A DNA stretch of 64,000 nucleotides, from the NCBI GenBank assembly GCA_963924555.1, contig OZ004589.1:2170001-2234000 (forward strand), given 5' to 3'. The stretch comes from Crambe crambe. Taxonomy: Eukaryota; Porifera; Demospongiae; Poecilosclerida; Crambeidae. Position numbers and translations under genes: made by a program. Each line of letters opens with the position of its first letter. Positions within the stretch are counted from its first letter, which is position 1. Below, piece after piece: positions 11,871-21,364 of this stretch. Below the pieces are notes generated by a model, which did no database searches, was not told the origin of the DNA, and saw nothing but the letters and a program-made list of their open reading frames with translations.

Positions 11871-14110
11871 CAATATTATCAAATGAAATTATAGGCATAT
11901 GACCATGAAATAATGCTCAAAATTCTAAATAAAGCAGTTTACATAGGTCAAAGGTCTACAGTACAAGACATAAATCTCCAGAAGATATGTATAGGTCTTT
12001 GCTTCATTATAATTAACCCAAAGAGCTATGTCTTATGTCTTGTATCATGCTGTATTCATTTTTTACACGTTTTTACACGTTGAATATCATAATAATTATG
12101 TCTAGAAGCATTGAGCAATATTTGATTATGAGCTAACAGCTATATAACCGTGTACTTTACACTAAATTGTACGACCACTAAAGACAAAGCAAAAAGTACA
12201 GGATTTTGCAGAATCTTTGCAACAGAGCTTGAAGACTGAAGACCCAAGACCGTTCCTTATTTGGAAGTAGTAGCAGAGTAATGGCAGTTAGAACAATAGG
12301 CCTGGACCACACTATCACAATTCTTGTTGCAAAGATTCCGCAAAACCCTGTAATGGTGTGCAGTAAACACTTTGTGTACTGACCAGTAATCTGTCAACTT
12401 GTGGTAATGTGGGATGTGGGATTCAGATACAATACTCATGCAAGAGCTGTATGCATGATCGTACAAGTTCTACATAGCTAGCTAATTATTAAGTTCAGTA
12501 TAAAATCACTTACACTGTTAAAAAATGGTGTGTTCATTTGCACTTTAAATTTAACACAATTGGTGTAAACATCAAAGGTTGCCATAGTAACACATCAAAG
12601 GTTGTCATGGCAACAGCTGTATTACACGCTAGTGTTAAAGTGCAATCGGACACACCATTTTTAATGTAGTGAATGAGGCAAATAGCCATTAGTTCTAGAG
12701 CTTAGCTATGGCTAGTTAGCCATGAAAGCTTCATGTACGGAGAACCCAACAGCAGAGTCATGTGGAAAATCACACTAAGGTAGCTACATAGGCTTTCCAG
12801 CTTATTAACTAAGCTCTCTGTGCTATCTTATTGCTCTTCCCTAGGGTTTAGTTGGCACTCTTCATAGCATGAGCTGGCTTCTCTCTTGACTCTAGATGGA
12901 AACCCCACTCCTTGTACAGCCACATAATTATGTAATGACCTTCTACATAGCTACTTGGTAGCTATGCGGTTGGTTTTGAGTGGTTCCATTACATAAAGAA
13001 TGTGTGAGCTGTCATGCATACTCATGAGGAACCACATTTAGTGGTCCCATTATCTAAAAAAATGTGTGAGGTGTCTCATACACATGAGGAATAACCCTCC
13101 ACATTTTGAGTGGTAGCTACCATTAGCTAGCTACATAAGGAATGTGTGGCTGTCTCATACCCATCCTCCACATTTTAAGTGATCCTTTATCTAAAGAATG
13201 TGTCTCATACTCATGCTCCACATTTTAAGTGGTCCTAGAGTAACTACGTAACTTGATATGTGCAACTCTTTATTAGGGTGGTCAACAACAATTTCTCTTA
13301 CAGTAAAACTTATCCATTAATAATCTAGGGGGGCAAGAGCCTCCCTTGCCCCCCTGCTTCCTACACCTATGAGCTAAATAAAAAAGAAAAGTAGGGATGG
13401 CTGTGTGCGGTTCAAAAAATTCAGCAACAAGAGAGTGAACTTCAGTCGAGTAACCCCTTACCCATTACCAAACTGTGAGCTAACTATTCCTACTTCACTC
13501 CCATGACTTTTCTTTTTCCTCATCACCTTTTTTGATGTAATGCTCTGTTATTTAGGCAAATGGATGCTGTGATTCTGCTATCCAAGTTAAAGTTCATGTG
13601 TTGTGGCTATGTAGTTCATTGGTAGCTAATCTCACGCGGGCCAGCACGAGACTAGTTCATTGGAGGTTTCATCATAATATTGTATGAGCCGAAATGAATC
13701 TGATCTGGAAGGATAAATGCTGATGGAGCTTGTATCTATAATAAGTTTACCCACAATGCAGTCTCCTGTGCAGAGAAGTTGTTGGATGAATAGGGATGAA
13801 GCCATGATAGTTGCCAGCTCCCTAAGCTTTGATGAAAGCAATAGTCCAAGGGTAGTCACCATGTAATTAGTTGTATTGTAGTTACATAGCTATATGATAG
13901 TTCCAGGATATTGCAAAGGTACAGTTCCAGGATATTTGCAATAGCTAAATGCATACATTTAACTAATGAACTAAAATACATGCAAACATCCGGTAGCTCT
14001 TTAAAATAACCACCAGGCAATTCCTTTACAGCGAACAGTGGCAGCTCTAATCCTCAGCGCGCATGCGCAAGAGGGTTATACAGTAGTAGTGTATCTGTTA
14101 CATCCACCAC
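11870..14110. repeat. Segmental duplication, copy 2 (non-coding)
   Basis: Direct repeat of 7,340-9,470 in the same order. The copy carries its own hairpin element (12,511-12,671). Another short inverted repeat at about 12,195-12,350 ('aggattttgcagaatctttg' against 'caaagattccgcaaaaccct') is present only here. Confidence 0.85.
12511..12671. mobile_element. Near-perfect hairpin MITE, copy 2
   Basis: Same palindromic element as at 7,856-8,022, with the same ends (cactgttaaaaa and ttaatgtagtg). Small deletions in the right arm ('cgctagtgttaaagtgcaat') show that it has drifted since the segment was duplicated. Confidence 0.8.
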
Positions 14111-14152
14111 GCTACCAGTAGCGATTAGAACGCTTCAATTTCAGCCTTAACG

Positions 14153-14298
14153 ATGTCTAGTAGATTGAGCCGATTTTTGGATAAAGGCTTTATTTCGGAA
14201 AGAAGGGCAAGCTTTCCAGTAATAACCATACAGCTTATACTCCATATAATGCACACTCAAGGCTGCCGACCATTACCTACTCTATCTGAGGCTACAAG
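14153..14298 (+). other. Possible orphan exon upstream of RCL1 pseudogene 1
   Basis: An ATG at 14,153 opens 48 codons that end at a good donor (CTACAAG|GTGAGC). No homology is recognised and no continuation could be found. It is not similar to RCL1 exon 1. It may be chance; listed only because it combines a start and a splice donor next to a gene copy. Confidence 0.15.
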
Positions 14299-14559
14299 GT
14301 GAGCTGATCTGCATCTGTTTAGTGGTGTAGAGCATAAATGTTAATAATTAGCTGAAGTGTCTTTAGCACAGGTTCTTTAAAGAGTCCTATAAATAGTGGA
14401 TACAGGAAAGCTATACACATAATGTAATGAACTCATAGTCTGGTCATATTAGCATCAATGTCCTGTATGACCTCCTTTAAGCTTGTTGGCTGTTGTGGGG
14501 CTTTATCATAAATTTCTCACAAATCAGCTAGCTATTGCAGTAAAGCAGCATTTTCATGT

Positions 14560-17115
14560 TCTTTGTTTGCTTCCTTGAGTGTTGCTTGTGTTTCTTTTCT
14601 TGCTTGTTTGTGTAGTTATTCATTTTGGTGGGGGTGATGTAAATTCTGGTGAATGACACACTGTGTGATTGTGTGACCTGTATTCATACTGTCTGACTCA
14701 CCACATGCTGCAAATAACCACAAGAACTTAAATATGTACTAGAAATTCCTCCCCCTCCCCTTCTCCACCTCCCTCTTCTCCCTCTTCTTCCCCTTCCCCT
14801 CCTCCTCCTCTCCCTTCCTCTTCTCCCCCTTCACCTCCTCCTCTCCCTTCCTCTTCTCCCCTCTTCTCCTCCTCCTCCTCTCCCTTCCTCTTCTCCCCCT
14901 TCGCCTTCTCCTCTCCCTTCCTCTTCTCCCCCTTCCCCTCCTCCTCCTCTCCCTTCCCCCTCCTCCTTCCCCTCCTCCTCTTTTTCTCCCCCCTTCCCCG
15001 CCTCCTCCTCTCCCCTTCTGGTTACATACCATATGAAACCCCTCACCTAATTCATTAGTGCATGCACATGTTGCAGGTGGAACCCGGATGTGTGTGTTCC
15101 CAGTGTTGAAAAAGTTAATACCTGGAGAAGGATTGGAGTTAAAGGTACTCTATACCGTACTGTGTGTAAAGTACTACCCATCACCACCAGTAACAGTAAC
15201 AGCAGCTGCCAATTCACTGTGTTCCCTTCAAAATCAGGAATAATACTTCCTGGGCTAATGCGACTCCCTAATGATAATAATATTAGCAGCTGAAAAATAA
15301 CCTTGGTATCATTGCTTGTTATTTGAATGTTTCTTTTTCCAGTTGCAGAGTAGCCAGAAGGGTGTGGTCAGGTGACCTTTTCTTATCCTGTGGTGAGGAA
15401 GATGAAGCCACTGTTGCTGGTGATGGAGGGAAAAGTGAGACATGTCAGGGGAATGGCGTATCCTTTAGCTTCAGCATATTATAGCTGACTGAAATATGTG
15501 GAGTAGTCAACCCTTTACCTTTTTAAATGTGAGCCAAAAATTTAGATTTTGAATCTGGTGGGGATCCCCTATGTAATATAATAACACAAACCCCAACCTG
15601 GACTTACTTCCCCCCTTGCCCTTGCTATTCCTCCCTTAATTAAAGAAATAGTTTATTTTCTCTTTTTCAGTGCCATCATTTTTTGTGGATGCCTTTTTTG
15701 TGTGTGTTTTCATTTCTTACTACTTAGTTTTTTCCCCCTTGACTGGGTGTGTGTGTGTTTAGCCATTGTGTACGAGTGAACCCATCCCTGATGGTGGACT
15801 CTGCTTGCTCTGTCCTCAACAGATCTACACAGATGTAGTGAAAGGAAGGAGGCAAGTGAGTAACCAAGTAGGGAAGAACAATGCATAACCTCCAACTTAA
15901 CAATTGCCCACAAAATAATAGGTCATGAATTGGCTTTTTAAGCTGGCCTGGCTGGCTACCAAGTGTACCAATCAGTTCTGTTGCTGAGTCAACTCTGCTG
16001 GTACGCAGCCAGACAAACAATAACTTATCCTGTGGGATAGATTTTGCTCTCAGCAGATTGCAGTGATCTTGCAACATGACAGCAAAACCAAAATTTACGT
16101 GGCCTCTTTTCAAGGGGCTTAACTGTGGCTTTGGAGTTGGGCTAGATTTACAAGATCACTACAAGATCTTGTAAAACCAAAGCCACAGTAAATTGTTAAG
16201 TACGGGGATATAGCTATAGATGCCAGGTGGGGCTAATTTTTTGACATAATATACTTCTAACTTAGAATTTTTTTTCAACCTTTAACCTTTCATCCCCACA
16301 CAGACACACCCATTTAGCTCATGTGCATGTGCCATGTAGTCTCGCTAGCCGACCCTTTACCATGCCAGTAGCCAAAGCTATAGCACTAAAGGACAATTGG
16401 TGAGCACGTCCCCAGTCACTTTCCATTGGTTACACCAGACCACGCCCCCAAGAAAAGGAGGTAAAGGGTCAGAAGTGTAATAGCATTCACATATATTCCC
16501 TGAGAGGGTGCCAAATTGCGCCCAATTGCGTTAGGTGGGAGTGGATTTAATTTGAAATCATGTACCATGATTATCACCTTACATAATTATCATGTAGGGT
16601 GGATGTGTGGACTCTTATTGTCAAGTGATTCCCCTGCTCTTCATGGCTCTGGGTCAGAAGGACGTGTCTAAAGTACATGTGGGAGAACTCTCAACTTACA
16701 CCTGAGTATATGTATGTAGCATTGTCTTGATACGAATCTTTCATTCTTCTAACCTTCCTGCATGTACACCAATGTTTTGCTAAGTCTTTCAGTGTTCACT
16801 ACTGGGTGTTTTCCAAATTACAATGAGTAAATAACACCCACCCCTCCCTCCTTCCCCCCCCCCCCCCCCCCCATTGCCCAAGCAGCTGGTTTGTTTATGA
16901 TTGAACTACCTTAATACCATAAGGAAAAAGAACATTGTGTCCCCATAAAATCAATACTCTTGTATTCATCGTATGAAGGAGTTTTCCAGCCGACGTATAG
17001 AGCAAAGAGGAAGAGTTGGGTGGTGCTCAAGGTGGATATCTGAAGATGAAGTGCTAATAGACAGATTATAACTTTGTTGTGTATTGGTACTCAAACTTCA
17101 GTAAGACCATTATGT
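14560..17115 (+). pseudogene. RCL1 pseudogene 1 (intron-containing, decayed)
   Basis: Colinear with the intact RCL1 copy at 21.4-24.3 kb. It starts within intron 3, including its CT-rich tract, and continues with exon 4 (15,077-15,144), exon 5 (15,343-15,457), exon 6 (15,763-15,855), exon 8 (16,598 to about 16,702) and remains of exon 9 (about 16,966-17,110). Exons 1-3 and exon 7 are absent. Exon 4 has lost 4 nt; exon 5 has lost 10 nt next to its acceptor, which frameshifts it into a stop; exon 6 lacks the NKYLPDV region. Introns are retained, so it arose by DNA duplication and not by retroposition. It cannot encode a cyclase-like protein. Confidence 0.9.
14747..15018. repeat. CT-rich (polypyrimidine) tract
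   Basis: About 270 bases of almost pure C/T on the plus strand, built from 'ctcctcctcctctcccttcc' units. It corresponds to the CT tract in intron 3 of intact RCL1 (22,168-22,332) and a shorter one in pseudogene 2 (32,175-32,240). Arg/Glu/Gly-rich minus-strand frames across it are artefacts. Confidence 0.85.
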
Positions 17116-18600
17116 TGGGTTTTGTATGTGCATGTATGGATTTCTCTTTCAGCAGCTTGATGACTATGATTTTCTTTACTTCTGACTTATATTATGTGGA
17201 GATGGGTATTTGCCTAGCCCATCTATTGCAGGATCGGTAAGAAGGTTTCTACGGCAACAATTTCTTTTTTTAATAAAAGTATCCCCTCCCCACACCCCCC
17301 CCCCCCCCCCCCCCCCAAATGCAAATCATCTAGCTGCCGCTGAGTGGTCACGCGCACCTGGTCAAGCCAGGATGCCTGGCATGGTGTTAGGTGGATATTT
17401 ACAGCAAATTAATGCTGGTGAAAAGGAGTCTCCTGCTTACAAGCCCAGAGTGCAAACCACTTACTGCCAGTGACTCCACCCACACACACACATCTATTTG
17501 TATGCAGGGCTAGCCTACCTTTCTCCATGTCCTGTAAAAATAACATGGTCCACAAGACTGTATTTTTTTAGAGCAGCACTGAATTATACGGTTGTTTCTC
17601 TCATTAAAAAAAAAAAGTTGGCAAGAGTAGCCTACTAGCTACATTTTTAAAAAGCAATACTCCCAAAATTTGCAGGAGACCAAGTAGCTAGCTATATTTT
17701 CAAAAGTAATATAATTATGCGTAACTACATTTTTAAACGTAATACTCCAGTTTCAGATAAAGTTGCTTCACTTTCTTTGGTGAAGTTGACTGTCCTATGT
17801 AATACGCGGTTAGCTAGACTTCAGCTTCATGATTAATTCCTGAAGAATTCTCAATTTCTGCATGGTGGATTGTATAGGACACTACTTTGTGTAAAACCAT
17901 CCTGAAATCAATCAGACAACCATGTTATTTTTACGTGGCTCCACACAACACAGGAGTAGTTGATAGGCTAGAATCTGCTTTATCTGCTTCAGCACCATGG
18001 TTTGTTAATTCTGTTTAGCTACCTTCTGATACTTGTATACAAAAGTATACACTGCATGGTTGTAGCTAGTTATCAAATTGCAGTCACTAGTGTGACGTAC
18101 CCACTGGGCCACATTCGACTTCATCCTTGCATAATCTCATCTACTGTATTCAGCTCTTGTTCTAACTCTTTTTTGACCAGTTAACTAGTCATCCCTACAT
18201 CACCTTCATCTATGTTTTTTCCCTTCACTCTTATAGTTAAGTTAGCAGCTAGCTACCTTTCTTCAGAAAAATAGCTACTTCTTCATTAAAATCTCCTGCA
18301 TTATGAAATATGTACAACTAATATTAAATCAGATTCTGTTTAGGTTCGTTCTTGAGTTAGCTGAGTTGCTATAGCTATTATGAAAGACATTGATCATTAT
18401 AATTATTGGGTTTAACTTCACCCAGAGACAGAATAAACTCTCTTTAAAAAAAACAACTGGTGACCCGTGCATGTCCCCAGCTTGGTCTCCTCACAGGGGG
18501 GCGGGGCCTCTTGCATACATGCATGTAGCTATTAATAAACTTCGACACTAAAAGGGGAAAATAATAGTAATACAACATTCATACTGTAGCTACAAAAGTA
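17116..18600. other. Intergenic, no gene recognised
   Basis: Contains a poly-C run at 17,295-17,316 and a short open frame (17,210-17,473) through it without recognisable domains. AT-rich DNA with many TAGCTA words follows. Another poly-C run lies at 16,854-16,872 within pseudogene 1. Confidence 0.5.
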
Positions 18601-18624
18601 ATTTTTAAGCAACAAAAGTCACTC

Positions 18625-19441
18625 TCAGACTGATTTAATTGTAACTGTGGCAGTAATTGGACTACCACTTGTACTTTGATTACTTCCATCAGTACCCCAC
18701 TGACAAGTAACTTCGATACCATCAATGCCATTATCAACATTGAAATAGTTGTCACCAGAGTATGGGCAAGAAAAATTCAGCTTCATCTCTTGATCATTGA
18801 GCACCAGTACGACTCCTGGACTTCCTTCAACTCCACTTGGTGAACTTTGACGCTATGGACAGCAGAGATATAACAAGTAACAACAAAGATATTTACAGCG
18901 TGGATGTTTACAATGTGGCTTGACTTATTAAGTTAATTTTAAAGAATGAAATATAGGATTATGCCAAAATTAAGAGTCTAAGATGTGTCTGCATGTACAA
19001 AATAAGTGCCTTGGCAATAATGGTGGCATGTTATTGTAGTAGTCTATGCTCTGCATGGCCCGGGTGTGATATGGTTTGATCTTTACATAGTGTGGGGCTC
19101 ACTCAGGCTTGCCCCATAATCAATTTATTAGCTTAGCTATATCTTAATCAATTAGCTAAGCTAATTGAAAGAAATTTTCTCATACATACCCCAGAGCACT
19201 TGAAGGTTTGTGTACTTTGTGATCCAATCGGGAAACTTGGTTCCTTCACCCACTTTCCCCATTCCAATTGGGGGGTCCTGCCAGCAAAACTTTTAGAAGA
19301 GAAATTTATAACAGTAGTAGTGACAGCATCTCCTTCTCCCATTTTTTCTCCTTTGCTGAAATTAAATTTTAAAATATCCTTACAGTTGCCAGTTGCCACC
19401 ATACATGTAGCTATTGGATCAAGAATAAAGAACGGCACCAC
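18625..19441 (-). CDS. Unrecognised small Cys-containing protein, two exons, 5' end uncertain
   Basis: On the minus strand an exon ending at 19,190 (donor GTATGT) joins in phase 0 to 18,852-18,625 (acceptor CCATAG, stop TGA). With the ATG at 19,441 the product is 159 aa. It holds five or six cysteines (TFKCSG, LNFSCPYSG, EVTCQWG), several NxS/T sites and a Gly/Ser-rich end, as in a secreted or extracellular domain. I do not recognise the family. The proposed ATG lies inside the arm of an inverted repeat (19,417-19,485), so the true exon may instead start at an acceptor near 19,413 with upstream exons missing or disrupted. It could therefore be a broken gene. Confidence 0.5.
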
Positions 19442-19851
19442 TAGCTGATTAATTAATGCGCACTTTTATTTTCGCGACCTTTGACATTGAGGATCAATTG
19501 ACTTATACAGCACCACGAGGCTAGGCTCCTGCATGCAAGGGAGCGAACGCAGCGAGCGTTAGGTGTATGGGACGTACTACTCACACACTGTTGTGACTCC
19601 AAGGCTAGGGCTCCTGCAAGGGAGCGAGCGAAGCGAGCGTTAGGTGTATGGGACGTACTACTCATGCACTGTTGTGACTCCAAGGCTAGGCAACACTCGC
19701 CCAGCTTGCAGTGCGGGCCCAAAGGGCTCCCTAAGGCAACCAAAGAGTTTGAGGTCAAAGGTCTGTGCCGTATAAGTCACTTGGTCAAAGGTCGCGAAAA
19801 TAAAGTGCGCATTAATTAATCAGCTAGTGGTGCCGTTCTTTATTCTTGATC
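19417..19851. mobile_element. Inverted-repeat element with an internal tandem duplication
   Basis: Arms 19,417-19,485 and 19,784-19,851 are near-exact reverse complements (GATCAAGAATAAAGAACGGC at the outer left end pairs with GCCGTTCTTTATTCTTGATC at the outer right end). Between them an approximately 85-bp unit containing GCGAGCGTTAGGTGTATGGG is repeated twice in tandem (about 19,510-19,683). The left arm abuts the unrecognised gene at 18.6-19.4 kb and may have disrupted it. Confidence 0.75.
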
Positions 19852-19919
19852 CTAGCTATTATTGGCTGCATGGCTACCATTCAGTGAAATTCAGTGAACT
19901 AAGATATGAAGATGGGCAG

Positions 19920-20220
19920 CTGTCATTGATACAGCAATTGGTAAAAGCGAGGTAGAAAAAAACTCGAATTGCAGCCCCAAAAAACTTGTGTCAAACATGG
20001 GCTCAAGTTTAGCTAGACTTCTGAGGGATAAAGCGAAATCTTGATTCACTACAGTTTGTGCACACAAAAATTTACTAATTTTTGCAGCTATTTTCTGCAA
20101 GCAAACTATAGTGAACCAGGAGCCAAAACTCTGGGATGCTGTAGCCAGATGATCAAAAGGTCTGCTACAAAGCTGAAATTAGACCTTGCTTTTAGCAATT
20201 GCTGTATCAAGGAGGATCCA
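19920..20220. mobile_element. Fold-back element, about 300 bp
   Basis: GATACAGCAATTGGTAAAAG (about 19,928) is mirrored by TTTTAGCAATTGCTGTATC (about 20,190); inner blocks TTGATTCACTACAGTTTG and CAAACTATAGTGAACC also pair. It has no coding capacity. Confidence 0.6.
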
Positions 20221-20860
20221 TATGTTGGTTCACTGAATAGTTGACTACTACAAAAATTCTTGATTGCGTCCGAAATCAGATAGCTAGCTATGGATGACTT
20301 TACTCTATAATGCATCTGCATAGTTAGAATGGTTACCCTTGGGACTGACAAAGTAGCTGCTATACAGAGGTGGCCCTTTTCTGTAAAAAAATTTTTCTGG
20401 ATTTCCATTAATAAAATTAGCTAATGTATAAGCTTGTAGTTGACCTGCTAGCTCAAGTGACTCTGTGTAGCAAAGCTCAAATAAATAATGCTAGCTGATT
20501 ATGTACCAATAAAATGATGAATCTTGAGTCAGCTCTCACCAGTTCTGGTTTAACTCCACAGTTACTTGTAGCTACAAGTTTCTGCTCTTTTTATAGCCGG
20601 TCCAAGTTAATTTCCTGTTTCCCGGCCTCCATATCCGGTGTCGCGGTAAAAAAAATTTTAGAGGAAGTAGCTAACCAACTGCTATCTGCAAAAACAAAAT
20701 CTGAGCCCAGTTGAAGAAACTGCATGGCCAGACCGCTTTTTTTTTTCGCAGAGTGGAGGAGGAACAGGTGTCACAGTGAGCTAGCTAAACTAATCCTTGC
20801 AGCGATTGCAGCTTTATTCGAAACTGTAACCATGGCGGTTATCGCCGATGTGTGCCTATT

Positions 20861-21321
20861 GCGATTTTTTAATAATAATTATTATTTGGGAATGGTTTCT
20901 GGGGTCAAAGGTCGGATGCATGTCACCAAGTCGCGCATGCTCAAAAAACTCTGATGCCAGATTCCTGTAACTTTGTCTTGGAAGTCTAATAAGCTCAGCA
21001 TTAACTTTTCGGCACCTCCTTCATCTGTTCATGGTCTCTTTATTTGTAGGTGAAGCTTGGAACTTGATTGGCACGGCTAGAGTTGTGACCTTTGACCTGA
21101 GCTAAAAATTCTGACACCATCAAGATCCAAGCTTCACCTGCAAACAGAAGGCTTTTGAGACCATGAACAAATAAAGGAGGTGCCGAAAAGTCAATGCTGA
21201 GCTTACTATACTTCAAAACAAAAGTTGCTGGAATCTGACATCAGAGATTTTCTAAGTTTTTTGAGCATGCGCGACCTGGTGACCTTTGACCCCAGAAACC
21301 ATTCCCAAATTAAAAAATCGC
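20861..21321. mobile_element. Large inverted repeat (about 200-bp arms) directly upstream of RCL1
   Basis: The left arm (about 20,861-21,062) and right arm (about 21,125-21,321) are imperfect reverse complements over their whole length. Examples are GGGAATGGTTTCTGGGGTCA against TGACCCCAGAAACCATTCCC, and TTTCGGCACCTCCTTCATCT against the AGGAGGTGCCGAAAAG block. Only about 60 bases separate the arms. The right arm ends 44 bases before the RCL1 start codon, so the element occupies the expected promoter or 5' UTR. Confidence 0.8.
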
Positions 21322-21364
21322 GCGTCAATTAGCGCGGCGCAGCTGGTCCACGTGGCATAGCATA

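Noticed and set aside
14739-15046. Arg/Glu/Gly-rich minus-strand ORFs
   Set aside because: They translate the CT-rich intron tract of the RCL1 pseudogene; the same artefact occurs at 22,012-22,350 and 39,000-39,110.
17210-17473. 87-codon ORF with a poly-Pro run
   Set aside because: It crosses a poly-C homopolymer whose length is unreliable, and neither side shows a recognisable domain or splice context.
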